Shown here: in pieces, positions 41,217-50,611 of the stretch
Layout of the letters: the number at the start of each line of letters is the position of its first letter
Position numbering within the stretch: the stretch's first letter is position 1
From: Streptomyces griseus subsp. griseus
Lineage (GTDB): Bacteria; Actinomycetota; Actinomycetes; Streptomycetales; Streptomycetaceae
DNA: 64,000 nucleotides
Direction: 5' to 3'
NCBI RefSeq assembly: GCF_000720255.1
Contig: NZ_JOJE01000024.1
Coordinates: forward strand, 1-64,000
Translations under genes and position numbers: made by a program
The notes under the pieces: generated by a model
What the model was told of the DNA's origin: nothing
The model's database searches: none
Seen by the model: the letters and a program-made list of their open reading frames with translations, nothing else

Positions 41217-42134
41217 ATGACGTCGTTGTCACCTCAATCCTCACTTTCCCGCATCCGGATCGGATCGGCCCCCGACAGCTGGGGCGTCTGGTTCCCCGAC
41301 GACCCCGCCCAGGTGCCGTGGCAGCGCTTCCTCGACGAGGTCGCGCAGTCCGGCTACGAGTGGATCGAGCTGGGCCCCTACGGGTACCTGCCGACCGACC
41401 CCGCCGCCCTCACCGAGGAGACGGCGAAGCGTGGCCTGAAAGTGTCGGCCGGCACGGTCTTCACGGGCCTGCACCACGGCGAGGCCGTCTGGGAGAAGAC
41501 CTGGGCGCACGTCGCGGACAACGCCGTCCTCGCCCAGGCGATGGGCGCGAGGCACCTCGTCGTGATCCCGTCCTTCTGGCGGGACGACAAGACCGGTGAG
41601 GTGCTGGAGCCGGACACGCTCACGCCCGAGCAGTGGCGCAACCTGACGTCGCTGACCGAACGCCTCGGCAAGGAGGTGCGCGAGCGGTACGGCCTGCAGA
41701 TCGTCGTCCACCCGCACGCCGACACCCACATCGACAGCGAGGAGAACGTCGTCCGCTTCCTGGACGGCACCGACTCCGACCTCGTCTCGCTGTGCCTGGA
41801 CACCGGTCACTACGCCTACTGCGGCGGTGACAGCGTCAAGCTCATCGAGACCTATGGCGAACGCATCGGTTACCTGCACCTCAAGCAGGTCGACCCGGAG
41901 ATCCTGGCGGACGTGCGGGCCAACCAGGTGCCGTTCGGGCCGGCCGTCGCCCGGGGCGTGATGTGCGAGCCGCCCGCCGGGGTCCCCGCGCTGGGGCCGG
42001 TACTGGAGGCGGCGCAGAAGCTGGACGTGGACCTGTTCGCGATCGTCGAGCAGGACATGTACCCGTGCGAGCCGGACAAGCCGCTGCCGATCGCACAGCG
42101 GACGCGGGCGTTTCTTCGCTCGTGCGGGGCGTAG
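41217..42134 (+). CDS. iolE: Inosose dehydratase-like sugar phosphate isomerase/epimerase (IolE-like)
   Basis: A 305-residue xylose-isomerase-like TIM barrel. The start of the barrel, RIGSAPDSWGVWFP, is characteristic of IolE-type 2-keto-myo-inositol dehydratases. Metal ligands fit VIPSFW..., IVVHPHADTHIDSEENVVRF, LCLDTGHYAYCGG and FAIVEQDMY. It would dehydrate 2-keto-myo-inositol, supplying the IolD substrate, which suits its divergent placement next to the iol operon. The ATG has no visible ribosome binding site (CTGGCGCCC before it), consistent with leaderless expression. The exact substrate is inferred. Confidence 0.85.
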   Translation: MTSLSPQSSLSRIRIGSAPDSWGVWFPDDPAQVPWQRFLDEVAQSGYEWIELGPYGYLPTDPAALTEETAKRGLKVSAGTVFTGLHHGEAVWEKTWAHVADNAVLAQAMGARHLVVIPSFWRDDKTGEVLEPDTLTPEQWRNLTSLTERLGKEVRERYGLQIVVHPHADTHIDSEENVVRFLDGTDSDLVSLCLDTGHYAYCGGDSVKLIETYGERIGYLHLKQVDPEILADVRANQVPFGPAVARGVMCEPPAGVPALGPVLEAAQKLDVDLFAIVEQDMYPCEPDKPLPIAQRTRAFLRSCGA

Positions 42135-42261
42135 CCCCCCGACGCCACGTACGTCACAAAAGTCCGGTTTCTGTCACGCTCCATGCACAACCCCTCCCCT
42201 CCCCGCACCCCCTGTCGTTCAACGGTGCACAAGCCCGCTGATCAGCAGGGAGGTGTACCTC

Positions 42262-42462
42262 ATGACCGACCGAAGACTGTGGTCGTACAAGGAGATCGCC
42301 GCGCACATCAAGGTGCAGCCGGACACGGTGCGGTCGTACCGCAAGCACGGTCTGCTGCCCCCGCCCGACCATGTGGAAAGCGGTAAGCCCTACTGGTACC
42401 CCGACACCGTCCGCGCCTGGGTGGCCTCCCGGCCGGGCAACCGGGGGCGCGGACGGGACTGA
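42262..42462 (+). CDS. Small MerR/AlpA-like helix-turn-helix protein
   Basis: A 66-residue DNA-binding protein. The winged helix-turn-helix WSYKEIAAHIKVQPDTVRSY and RKHGLLPPPDH resembles MerR-type N-terminal domains or small excisionase-like proteins. No effector domain follows; the end is basic (GNRGRGRD). GGGAGGTGTACCTC precedes the ATG. Such stand-alone proteins (for example BldC-like) regulate development or element excision. Its target is unknown, and it is not obviously part of the inositol operon. Confidence 0.8.
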   Translation: MTDRRLWSYKEIAAHIKVQPDTVRSYRKHGLLPPPDHVESGKPYWYPDTVRAWVASRPGNRGRGRD

Positions 42463-42518
42463 CGCTCCACGAGAAAATGCCTCGGTGCCCCGCCCCCGGG
42501 TGGGGCACAGTGCTGCGC

Positions 42519-43082
42519 ATGGACTTCTCCGTAAAACCTCTGCTCACCGGTGAGAAAACCGTGCTGCGGCCCTTCACCGAGGCCGACGCGGACGCCATGT
42601 GGGAGATCATCCATGACCCGGAGGTCGTCCGCTTCACGTTCCCGGCGGACGCCGAATTCACCCCGGAACGGCTGCGGGACTGGTACGGCTCACGGGCCGG
42701 CCGGCCCGACCGTCTCGACCTCGCCGTCACCGACCGCGCCACCGGTGAACTCGTCGGCGAGGTCGTCCTGAACGAGTGGGATCCCGACGCCCGCAGCTGC
42801 ACCTTCCGCACCTTGCTGGGCCCGCGCGGGCGGGGCCGGGGGCTCGGCACCGAGGCGACCCGGCTGATCGTGGGGCACGGTTTCGAGAACGTGGGGCTGC
42901 ACCGGATCCAGCTGGCACTGTACGGCGACAATTCCCGGGCCCGCCGCGTGTACGAGAAGGTCGGGTTCGTGGTGGAGGGGGTGCGGCGGGAGGCCGCGTA
43001 CCGGGAGGGGGAGTGGGTGGACGAGGTGCTGATGGCGCTGCTCGACCGTGAGTGGGCCGGGCTCAGCTCCACGGTTCTATGA
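42519..43082 (+). CDS. GNAT-family N-acetyltransferase
   Basis: A 187-residue acetyltransferase of the RimJ/RimL-like group: [20 protein letters not shown] at the N terminus, the acetyl-CoA loop [20 protein letters not shown], and the C-terminal [25 protein letters not shown] and VEG pattern. It transfers acetyl from acetyl-CoA to an amine, such as a protein N terminus or small molecule. The substrate is unknown. Its 3' end overlaps the convergent alcohol dehydrogenase gene by about 20 bases. Confidence 0.88.
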   Translation: MDFSVKPLLTGEKTVLRPFTEADADAMWEIIHDPEVVRFTFPADAEFTPERLRDWYGSRAGRPDRLDLAVTDRATGELVGEVVLNEWDPDARSCTFRTLLGPRGRGRGLGTEATRLIVGHGFENVGLHRIQLALYGDNSRARRVYEKVGFVVEGVRREAAYREGEWVDEVLMALLDREWAGLSSTVL

Positions 43083-44106
43083 CCGTCACCCCGGCTCCCG
43101 GCGCCGTGCCCATCGCCGCCAGTGCGTCGGGGACCGCGGGCAGGGGGATGGAGGACGTGACGAGGAGGTCGGGGCGCAGGACGCCCGAGCGGACCAGTTC
43201 CAGCATCGCCGGGTAGGTGTGGGCCGCCATGCCGTGGCTGCCGAGGATCTCCAGCTCCAGGCCGATCACGCGGGCCATGGGGACGGGGGTCAGGCCGTCG
43301 GGTGAGGGCAGGAGGCCGACCTGGACATGACGGCCGCGGCGGCGCAGGCCGTTCACCGAGGCGGCGCAGGTGGCGGGGGCACCGAGGGCGTCCAGGGAGA
43401 GATGAGCGCCGCCCCCGGTCAGCTCTCGGACCACCTGCGCGGTGTCCGGCGCGGCCGTAGCGTCGACGCACTCCGTCGCCCCGAACGCGCGCGCCAGCTC
43501 CAGAGCCCGGGCGGAGACGTCCACCGCGATCACCCGCGCGCCGGACGCCGCCGCGATCATCACCGCCGACAGGCCGACTCCGCCGCAGCCGTGGACGGCG
43601 ACCCACTCCCCCGCCGCCACCCGGCCCTGCTGCACGACCGCGCGGAACGCCGTGGCGAACCGGCAGCCCAGGGAGGCGGCCGTGGCGAAGGAGAGGTCGT
43701 CGGGGATCGCCACCAGGTTCACATCGGCGTGGTCGAGCGCCACGTACTGGGCGAAGGAGCCCCAGGCGGTGAAGCCCGGCTGGGTCTGCCGCTCGCACAC
43801 CTGCTGGTCGCCCGCCGCGCAGGCGGGGCAGCTCCCGCAGGCGCAGACGAAGGGCACGGTGACCCGGTCACCGGGGCGCCAGCCGGTGACCCGGTCACCG
43901 ACCTCCGCCACGACACCGGCGAGTTCATGGCCGGGGACGTGCGGGAGGGTGATGTCCGGGTCATGGCCCATCCAGCCGTGCCAGTCGCTGCGGCACAGGC
44001 CGCTGGCCTCGACGCGCACCACCACTCCGTGCTCCGGCGGACGGGGGTCCGCCACCTCCCGCACCTCGGCCGGTTCCCCGTACCGCTCGAACACCACAGC
44101 CCGCAT
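43063..44106 (-). CDS. Zinc-dependent alcohol dehydrogenase (MDR family)
   Basis: A 347-residue medium-chain dehydrogenase. Catalytic zinc ligands are in [10 protein letters not shown] and [13 protein letters not shown]. The structural zinc cluster has four cysteines in [17 protein letters not shown]. The NAD(P)-binding motif is [16 protein letters not shown]. It oxidises an alcohol or reduces an aldehyde. Closest appearance is to zinc-dependent alcohol dehydrogenases annotated as acting on short-chain alcohols. The start [15 protein letters not shown] is typical. It is monocistronic. Confidence 0.9.
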   Translation of the reverse strand: MRAVVFERYGEPAEVREVADPRPPEHGVVVRVEASGLCRSDWHGWMGHDPDITLPHVPGHELAGVVAEVGDRVTGWRPGDRVTVPFVCACGSCPACAAGDQQVCERQTQPGFTAWGSFAQYVALDHADVNLVAIPDDLSFATAASLGCRFATAFRAVVQQGRVAAGEWVAVHGCGGVGLSAVMIAAASGARVIAVDVSARALELARAFGATECVDATAAPDTAQVVRELTGGGAHLSLDALGAPATCAASVNGLRRRGRHVQVGLLPSPDGLTPVPMARVIGLELEILGSHGMAAHTYPAMLELVRSGVLRPDLLVTSSIPLPAVPDALAAMGTAPGAGVTVIEPWS

Positions 44107-44193
44107 CCGTCCGTCCTCCGCTTCCCCGGCACTGTCGGCTCCCGGCTCCCGGCTCCTCGGGGTCGCCCGCGGATCACCGCTTCCGGCGGAACG

Positions 44194-46422
44194 CTAACCG
44201 CGCGCCGTGGCCTTGTCCCGTGCCGGGGCGGAGTCCGACGTCGCCGTGGAGTCGCCCTCGCTGACGCCGAAGCGGGTGTGGAAGCGGCGCAGCGGGGCCG
44301 GGGCCCACCAGGTGGCGCGGCCGGTGAGCCGCATGATCGCGGGGACCAGGAGACCGCGCACGACCATCGCGTCCATCAGGACCGCCAGCGCGACGCCCAG
44401 GCCGAGCATCTTGGTGTTGGTCACCCGTGAGGTGCCGATGGCGACCATCACGACCGCCAGGATGACCGCCGCCGCGGTGATCAGGCCGCCCGTGCGCTGC
44501 AGTCCGAGGCGGACCGCCCGCTCGTGGTCGCCGGTGTGGTCGTACTCCTCCTTGATGCGGGAGAGCAGGAACACGCCGTAGTCCATGGAGAGGCCGAAGG
44601 CGACGCAGAACATCAGGACCGGCAGGGTCGTCTCTATGGAGCCGGGGCTGGTGAAGCCGAGCAGGCCGGAGAGATGGCCGTCCTGGAAGACCCAGACAAC
44701 CGCGCCGAACATCGCGGTCAGGCTGAGGGCGTTGAGGATCACCGCCTGGATCGGTATGAGGACACTGCCGGTGAGCAGGAAGACCAGGAGCAGTGTGACG
44801 ATCGTGATGAAGGCGGCCGCCCAGGGCAGTTGGCCGGCTATGGCGTCCTTGGAGTCGACGAGGACGGCCGCCGCCCCGGTCACCTCGGTGTGGAACGGGG
44901 CCTTCGTCTCGCGCAGGTCGCCGACCAGGCGTTGCGCGGCGCCGTCGACGGCCTCGCCCTTGGGCAGCACGGTGAAGTACGCCGAGTCGCCCTTCACCAG
45001 CGGGCCGTCGACCCGCACCACCTCCGGCAGGGCGGCGATCCGTTCCTTGTAGGCGGCGTACTGCCCCTTCGTGGCCCTGCCCTGGGCGAGCACTTCCAGT
45101 CCGCCGCCGGGGTTGCCCGGGAAGCCGTCCCTGATGTGCTGCTGCACGGTGCGGGACTCGGCGGAGGAGGGCAGCTGGCGGTCGTCGGCGGTGCCGAACT
45201 TCACGCCGAGGAACGGGAGTCCGAGGGTGATCAGGACGGTGGTGGTGGCCACCGCGAAGAACGGGGCGCGGCGCATCACCAGGTTCGCCGCGCGTCCCCA
45301 GGCGGTGCCCTCCTCGCCCTCGGTCGGCGGCTGCGCGTCCTTCCGTCCCTGCGGCCGGCCGCGGCGGAAGACGCGGCGCAGGTCGAGGGAGTCGACCCGG
45401 TCACCGAGAAGCACGAGCACCGCGGGGAGCAGGATCAGGGCGGCTCCGGCGGCCAGCAGGACGACCGCTATGCCGGCGTAGGCGAAGGACCGGAGGAAGT
45501 ACTGGGGGAAGACCAGCATCGCCGCCAGGGAGACCGCGACCGTGAGCGCGGAGAACAGGACCGTGCGGCCGGCCGTGCGCAGGGTGGTGGCCACGGCGGT
45601 CAGTTTCTCGGCTCCGTCGGCGAGTTCCTCGCGGAAGCGGCGGACGATGAACAGCGCGTAGTCGATGGCGAGGCCCAGGCCCAGGGCCGTGGTGAGGTTC
45701 ATCGCGAAGATCGAGACGTCGGTGAACTCCGCGAGGCCGCTGAGCACCGCGTTCGTCCCGAGGATGGCGACGATGCCGACGGCGAGCGGGAGCAGGGCCG
45801 CGATCGCGCTGCCGAAGACCATCACCAGCAGCACCAGCGTGATCGGCAGCGCGATCAGCTCGGCGCGGGTGAGGTCCTCCTGGATGATCGTCTGCATCTC
45901 GTGCCGCACGGCGACGACGCCGCCGACCTTGACGTCCACCGGGCCGTGCGTGCCGCGGTAGTGCGGCGCGACACGGTCCAGGGTCTCGCCCATGGTCTTC
46001 TCGTCGCCGGTGATGCGGGCGGCGATCAGCGCCTCGTGGCCGTCCTGGGCGCGCAGGGCCGGTGACTTGGTCCGCCAGTAGGAGCCGACGCCCGTGACGC
46101 CCTTCTCCCCCGCCAGGCGCGCGGTGAGGCGGTCGGCCTCGGCGGCGACCGCCGGATCGTCCACCGAGGCGTCGCCCGCGTCGAGCAGCAGCAGGAAGTT
46201 GGGTTGGGAGGCCGGGAACTCGCGCTCCAGCGCCTTCGTCGCGTACGTGGACTCCGCGTCGGGGTCCTCCCAGCCGCCGCTGCCCAGCCGGTCGGCGACA
46301 CCGCTGCCGGCCAGCACCGCGAGCGCGGTGAGCACCAGGGCCGCGAGCAGCGACAACCGGGGGCGGGCGGTCACGAGACGGGTCCAGCCGCCGACGCGGG
46401 GCGGCCTGTTGACTTCGGTCAT
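44194..46422 (-). CDS. MMPL/RND-family transporter
   Basis: A 742-residue membrane protein of the MMPL family with the usual 12-helix, two-large-loop layout. After the first helix (LSLLAALVLTALAVLAGSG) comes an extracellular domain, and the first membrane bundle contains GLGLAIDYALFIVRRFREEL. A second extracellular domain and a second bundle with FGLSMDYGVFLLSRIKEEYD follow. The paired DY motifs are the proton-relay residues. MMPL proteins export lipids, siderophores or drugs. The neighbour is a divergent TetR regulator with two operator-like palindromes between them, so export is probably induced by a ligand of that regulator. Confidence 0.92.
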   Translation of the reverse strand: MTEVNRPPRVGGWTRLVTARPRLSLLAALVLTALAVLAGSGVADRLGSGGWEDPDAESTYATKALEREFPASQPNFLLLLDAGDASVDDPAVAAEADRLTARLAGEKGVTGVGSYWRTKSPALRAQDGHEALIAARITGDEKTMGETLDRVAPHYRGTHGPVDVKVGGVVAVRHEMQTIIQEDLTRAELIALPITLVLLVMVFGSAIAALLPLAVGIVAILGTNAVLSGLAEFTDVSIFAMNLTTALGLGLAIDYALFIVRRFREELADGAEKLTAVATTLRTAGRTVLFSALTVAVSLAAMLVFPQYFLRSFAYAGIAVVLLAAGAALILLPAVLVLLGDRVDSLDLRRVFRRGRPQGRKDAQPPTEGEEGTAWGRAANLVMRRAPFFAVATTTVLITLGLPFLGVKFGTADDRQLPSSAESRTVQQHIRDGFPGNPGGGLEVLAQGRATKGQYAAYKERIAALPEVVRVDGPLVKGDSAYFTVLPKGEAVDGAAQRLVGDLRETKAPFHTEVTGAAAVLVDSKDAIAGQLPWAAAFITIVTLLLVFLLTGSVLIPIQAVILNALSLTAMFGAVVWVFQDGHLSGLLGFTSPGSIETTLPVLMFCVAFGLSMDYGVFLLSRIKEEYDHTGDHERAVRLGLQRTGGLITAAAVILAVVMVAIGTSRVTNTKMLGLGVALAVLMDAMVVRGLLVPAIMRLTGRATWWAPAPLRRFHTRFGVSEGDSTATSDSAPARDKATARG

Positions 46423-46506
46423 TGTGCGGTGTCCCCTTCACCTGATCCGTGCTTCCGTGCGCCCTTGCGGGCACGCGGCATGGACCTGTCGTTGCCATAG
46501 ACTGGC

Positions 46507-46559
46507 AAACACGAGAGATCGCTCGCGTTTCTCCAGAATGCGAGCGACCGCTCGTGTTT
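46507..46559. promoter_or_regulatory. Double TetR-type operator between MMPL transporter and regulator
   Basis: AAACACGAGAGATCGCTCGC and GCGAGCGACCGCTCGTGTTT are inverted copies (17 of 20 bases), 13 bases apart. Each arm holds its own palindrome (CGAGAGATCGCTCG and CGAGCGACCGCTCG), 29 bases apart start to start. This is what two bound TetR dimers would need to control both divergent promoters. Confidence 0.7.
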
Positions 46560-46591
46560 GTCAATCACGTTCGGAGAGCTTGGGGATACGC

Positions 46592-47272
46592 GTGCCCGAC
46601 AACGTGCCCGACGGCCGGGGATCCGGCAGTCAGGAAAAGGACCAGCCGCGCCGCAGACAGGCGCGCGGCGAGCGCCGCATCGCCCAGCTGCTCGAGGCCG
46701 CCGCGACCGTCTTCACCACCACCGGGTACACGGCGGCCAGCACCAACGCCATCGCCCGCGAGGCCGGCGTCTCCCCCGGCACGCTCTACCAGTTCTTCCC
46801 GAACAAGGAAGCGATCGCGATCGAGCTGGGCGGCCGGCTCATGCACGAGATGCGGGAGACGTACGGCGAGGCGCTCGCCCCGGTCGACCCCGCGACACCG
46901 CTGGAGGAGGCGGTCGGGGCGGCCGTCGACCGTTTCTTCGCCTTCAACTGCGAGCACCCCGTGTTCTTCGCGCTGATGCACGGCCCCGACATCCCCGGCC
47001 GGATCACCGAGGAACACGACGCCCTGCACGCGTCCCTGCTCAGCCGCATAGAGGGCCTGCTCTCGTCGCTCCTGCCCGACGCCCCCCCGGCCGACCTCAC
47101 CCGCACGGCGAACATGTGCCTGGGGCTGTACAAGGCGGGCCTGGAGCTTGCCCTGGCCCACGAGGGCGCCGAACGCGACGGATACGTCCAGGAGCTGAAG
47201 AACGTACTGGTCCGTTACCTCGAACCGCTGGTCGGCGGCCGCCTGGGCCGCGCCCCGGGGACAGGGCCCTGA
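46592..47272 (+). CDS. TetR/AcrR-family regulator
   Basis: A 226-residue regulator. The N-terminal helix-turn-helix (IAQLLEAAATVFTTTGYTAA, NAIAREAGVSPGTLYQFFPNKEAI) is typical TetR; the C-terminal helical domain (PVFFALMHGPDIPGRITEEH and ANMCLGLYKAGLELAL) forms the ligand pocket. A GTG start at 46592 follows a GGAGAG site; upstream frames lead into the operator. It is divergent from the MMPL transporter and probably represses it and itself through the double palindrome. The ligand is unknown. Confidence 0.9.
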   Translation: MPDNVPDGRGSGSQEKDQPRRRQARGERRIAQLLEAAATVFTTTGYTAASTNAIAREAGVSPGTLYQFFPNKEAIAIELGGRLMHEMRETYGEALAPVDPATPLEEAVGAAVDRFFAFNCEHPVFFALMHGPDIPGRITEEHDALHASLLSRIEGLLSSLLPDAPPADLTRTANMCLGLYKAGLELALAHEGAERDGYVQELKNVLVRYLEPLVGGRLGRAPGTGP

Positions 47273-47286
47273 CCGAGCTTGGATAA

Positions 47287-47303
47287 ATACCCCCTAGGGG
47301 TAT
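47287..47303 (+). promoter_or_regulatory. CsoR-like copper operator
   Basis: ATACCCC-CTA-GGGGTAT is a perfect inverted repeat 69 bases before the copper chaperone ATG. It closely resembles CsoR boxes (TACCC...GGGTA) of actinobacteria. No csoR gene is in the window. Confidence 0.75.
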
Positions 47304-47371
47304 AACGTGTGGTACTGGGAGCCCTTCGTGGGCACCCGTCGGCCCCACATGCACCGATGAGGAGTAACGAC

Positions 47372-47611
47372 ATGACCGCCCAGACCGACACCCCGGGAAC
47401 CGTCACCACCGTCTACAAGGTGAGCGGAATGAGCTGCGGCCACTGCGAGGGCGCCGTCTCCGGCGAGATCTCCGAGCTCCCCGGCGTCAGCTCGGTCAAG
47501 GCCGTCGCGTCCTCCGGCGAGGTCACGGTCGTCTCCGCCGCCCCGCTGGAGGAGGCCGCCGTCCGCGCCGCGATCGACGAGGCGGGCTTCGAGCTCGTCG
47601 GACAGGCCTGA
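47372..47611 (+). CDS. copZ: Copper chaperone (CopZ-like, heavy-metal-associated domain)
   Basis: A 79-residue single-domain metallochaperone with the CxxC site in [14 protein letters not shown] and the ferredoxin-like pattern continuing to [11 protein letters not shown]. It carries Cu(I) in the cytoplasm and delivers it to CopA, whose gene follows after 121 bases. GAGGAG precedes the ATG. The CsoR-like box upstream implies induction by copper. Confidence 0.92.
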   Translation: MTAQTDTPGTVTTVYKVSGMSCGHCEGAVSGEISELPGVSSVKAVASSGEVTVVSAAPLEEAAVRAAIDEAGFELVGQA

Positions 47612-47732
47612 ACACCCCCGCACCCCGGCAGGACCCCTCGGCCGACCCTCCCCGCACGACCGCTCCAGCGGGCCGTACCGACCGGACGACACCGGCTCCG
47701 TGCGGCCCGTGAGCGTTCCCTGGAGTACGCAC

Positions 47733-49985
47733 ATGACGACCACCACCGCACAGGTCCCCGCAACCGCCGAGGTCGAGCTGCGCATCGGCGGGATGACCTG
47801 CGCGTCCTGCGCGGCCCGCGTCGAGAAGAAGCTCAACCGCATGGAGGGCGTCACCGCCACGGTGAACTACGCGACGGAGCGGGCGAAGGTCAGCTACCCG
47901 GGGGGCACCGAGGTCGCCGACCTGATCGCGACCGTGGTGAAGACGGGGTACACGGCCGAGGAACCCGAGCCGCCACGCGAGGAGACCCCCGCCGAGAACA
48001 CCGGCGAGAACCCGGGCGACGAGGACCCCGAGCTGTCGGCCCTGCGCCAACGCCTCCTCGTCTCCGCCCTGCTCTCCCTGCCCGTCGTCCTGCTGGCCAT
48101 GGTTCCGGCGCTCCAGTTCGACAACTGGCAGTGGCTCTCCCTCACCCTCGCCTCGCCCGTCGTCGTCTGGGGCGGCCTGCCCTTCCACAGGGCCGCCTGG
48201 ACGAACGCCCGGCATGCCGCCGCGACCATGGACACCCTGGTGTCCGTCGGCACGCTGGCGGCCTTCCTGTGGTCCCTGTGGGCCCTGTTCCTCGGCGACG
48301 CGGGCATGCCCGGCATGCGGCACGGCTTCGACCTCACCGTCTCCCGGACGGACCCCTCCCAGACGCTCTACCTCGAGGTCGCCGCCGGAGTCACCGCCTT
48401 CATCCTGCTCGGCCGCTATCTGGAGGCCCGCTCCAAGCGGCGCGCGGGCACGGCACTGCGGGCGCTGATGGAGCTCGGCGCGAAGGACGTGGCCGTCCTG
48501 CGGGGCGGGCGCGAGGTGCGGATACCGGTGAGCCGGCTGGCCGTCGGGGACCGCTTCGTCGTCCGGCCCGGTGAGAAGATCGCCACCGACGGCACGGTCA
48601 CCGAGGGGACCTCCGCGGTCGACGTCTCCATGCTGACCGGCGAGTCGGTGCCGGTGGACGTGACGGCCGGATCCTCGGTCACGGGCGCCACGGTCAACGC
48701 CGGCGGGCGCCTGGTCGTCGAGGCCACCCGCGTCGGCGCCGACACCCAGCTGGCGCGGATGGCGAGGCTGGTCGAGGACGCGCAGAACGGCAAGGCCGAG
48801 GTGCAGCGGCTCGCCGACCGGATCTCCGCGGTCTTCGTGCCCGTGGTGCTGCTGATCGCCGCGGGCACCTTCGGCGCCTGGCTCGGCGTCACCCACGACA
48901 CGGTCGCCGCCTTCACCGCGGCCGTCGCCGTCCTGATCATCGCCTGCCCCTGCGCCCTCGGACTGGCCACCCCGACCGCACTGATGGTCGGCACCGGCCG
49001 CGGCGCCCAGCTCGGCATCCTCATCAAGGGCCCCGAGGTGCTGGAGTCCACGCGCCGCGTCGACACGGTCGTTCTCGACAAGACCGGCACGGTGACCACC
49101 GGCCGCATGACCCTCCAGGAGGTCCACGTCGCCGAGGGCACCGAGGAGAAGCAGGTGCTGCGGTTCGCGGGCGCCCTGGAGCACGCCTCCGAGCACCCCG
49201 TGGCCCGTGCGGTGGCCGCGGGTGCCGAGGAACGGGCGGGAGACCTGCCGCGGGCCGAGCACTTCGAGAACGTGCCCGGGCGGGGCGTACGGGGGCGTGT
49301 GGAGGGTCACGAGGTGGCCGTGGGCCGGCTCACCGAGTACACCGCCGCGCTGCCCGAGGAACTGGCCCGCGCCAAGGAGGAGGCGGAACGGGGCGGCCGT
49401 ACCGCCGTCGTGGTCGGCTGGGACGGAGCGGCCCGCGGGGTCCTCGCGGTCGCCGACGCGGTCCGGGAGACCAGCGCCGAGGCCGTCCGCGAGCTGCGTG
49501 CGCTCGGGCTCACGCCGGTCCTGCTGACCGGCGACAACCGGACGGTGGCCGAGGCCGTGGCGGACGCCGTCGGCATCGAGCGGGTGGTGGCCGAAGTGCT
49601 GCCCGAGGACAAGGTGGACGTCGTACGGCGGTTGCAGGGCGAGGGGCGGACCGTGGCCATGGTCGGCGACGGCGTCAACGACGCGGCCGCGCTCGCCACC
49701 GCCGACCTGGGGCTCGCGATGGGCACCGGCACGGACGCCGCGATCGAGGCGAGCGACCTGACCCTGGTGCGCGGGGATCTGCGGGTGGCCGCGGACGCCA
49801 TCCGGCTGTCGCGGCGGACCCTGTCCACGATCAAGGGCAATCTCGTATGGGCGTTCGGATACAACGTGGCGGCATTGCCGTTGGCCGCGGCGGGACTGCT
49901 GAACCCGATGATCGCGGGGGCGGCGATGGCGTTCTCGTCGGTGTTCGTGGTGACGAACAGTCTCAGGTTGCGCACGTTCCGCTGA
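47733..49985 (+). CDS. copA: Copper-exporting P1B-type ATPase (CopA)
   Basis: A 750-residue heavy-metal P-type ATPase. One N-terminal metal-binding domain has the GMTCASC motif (about residues 20-26). The membrane CPC motif ([18 protein letters not shown]) near residue 405 defines Cu(I) specificity. The phosphorylation motif DKTGT has Asp449, and the ATP hinge [16 protein letters not shown] is complete. An acidic, proline-rich linker ([20 protein letters not shown]) joins the metal domain to the membrane part. It pumps copper out of the cell. The start at the ATG before TTTTAQVP is chosen over an upstream in-frame codon. Confidence 0.94.
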   Translation: MTTTTAQVPATAEVELRIGGMTCASCAARVEKKLNRMEGVTATVNYATERAKVSYPGGTEVADLIATVVKTGYTAEEPEPPREETPAENTGENPGDEDPELSALRQRLLVSALLSLPVVLLAMVPALQFDNWQWLSLTLASPVVVWGGLPFHRAAWTNARHAAATMDTLVSVGTLAAFLWSLWALFLGDAGMPGMRHGFDLTVSRTDPSQTLYLEVAAGVTAFILLGRYLEARSKRRAGTALRALMELGAKDVAVLRGGREVRIPVSRLAVGDRFVVRPGEKIATDGTVTEGTSAVDVSMLTGESVPVDVTAGSSVTGATVNAGGRLVVEATRVGADTQLARMARLVEDAQNGKAEVQRLADRISAVFVPVVLLIAAGTFGAWLGVTHDTVAAFTAAVAVLIIACPCALGLATPTALMVGTGRGAQLGILIKGPEVLESTRRVDTVVLDKTGTVTTGRMTLQEVHVAEGTEEKQVLRFAGALEHASEHPVARAVAAGAEERAGDLPRAEHFENVPGRGVRGRVEGHEVAVGRLTEYTAALPEELARAKEEAERGGRTAVVVGWDGAARGVLAVADAVRETSAEAVRELRALGLTPVLLTGDNRTVAEAVADAVGIERVVAEVLPEDKVDVVRRLQGEGRTVAMVGDGVNDAAALATADLGLAMGTGTDAAIEASDLTLVRGDLRVAADAIRLSRRTLSTIKGNLVWAFGYNVAALPLAAAGLLNPMIAGAAMAFSSVFVVTNSLRLRTFR

Positions 49986-50611
49986 CTCATACCCGGCGTT
50001 ACCTGGGGTTACCAGTAAGTTTCGGGCAGCTGGAGGCTCAGACCCTCTGGAGTCAGACGCGCACCTCACATAAGCTCTTCACAAGGCTCGCGCATCATCC
50101 TTACGCCAGGGTCTCGATTTTCATATCGAGCCTCTTGCGCATCTAACGGGACAAATGCAAGAGACGCAGATCACAGTGATGTGAACGTAACCATCGAAGG
50201 GGTTCGAAGGTCTAAGTTGGCGATGTCAGGAAGCGTCTTGGGGGGCGCGGACTGGCATCTGAGGATGTCTTGGGGGACTTCCTCAGAGATGCGTTGCCGG
50301 GGCACGTACACCGGGGAGCTTTGAGCGGCCCTCCCAACGTGCGCTGTCCCGGCAGACCGCACCACAGCAGTACGACGAGTTTTGCTCGTTGTACTCAAAC
50401 AGCGATTCAGGCGCTGGTCTCCACAGACGCCCGGCCGGATCCCGTGGGGGGAATCCGCACCGGGACATGGGAAGGCGCCCTGGTCGTCGGCCCGTGGGGG
50501 GACCGGCGCCGGGGCGCCTTCTGTTATCCGTGTGCGCCACGGATGCCCGCACTCGGCGAGTACGACGAGGCCCCGCACCCGGCAACCGGGTACGGGGCCT
50601 GAAAAGTGCTG
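49986..50611. other. Long intergenic region with repeats and hairpins
   Basis: No convincing gene. Visible structures are two GTCTTGGGGG direct repeats (50235 and 50267), a hairpin with arms TACGACGAG / CTCGTTGTA at 50371-50393, an arm pair GAAGGCGCCC / GGGCGCCTTC at 50471-50521, and the citrate synthase terminator. A 47-codon frame from GTG 50181 to 50324 lacks a ribosome binding site and conserved features. Confidence 0.5.
50568..50600 (-). terminator. Hairpin after citrate synthase
   Basis: AGGCCCCGCACCCGG / CCGGGTACGGGGCCT pair over 15 bases with one mismatch and a 3-base loop, 11 bases past the citrate synthase stop. Confidence 0.75.

Noticed and set aside
43063..43082. Overlap of GNAT and alcohol dehydrogenase genes as a sign of a wrong gene
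   Set aside because: Both proteins are complete with family motifs; a 20-base tail-to-tail overlap is plausible.
47700..47732. Upstream start for CopA
   Set aside because: The extra eleven codons are proline/serine-rich and lack a ribosome binding site; the ATG at 47733 fits the family.
50171..50602. Open frames on both strands in the copA-gltA gap
   Set aside because: They run through obvious hairpins, lack ribosome binding sites and have no conserved pattern; kept only as a structural observation.
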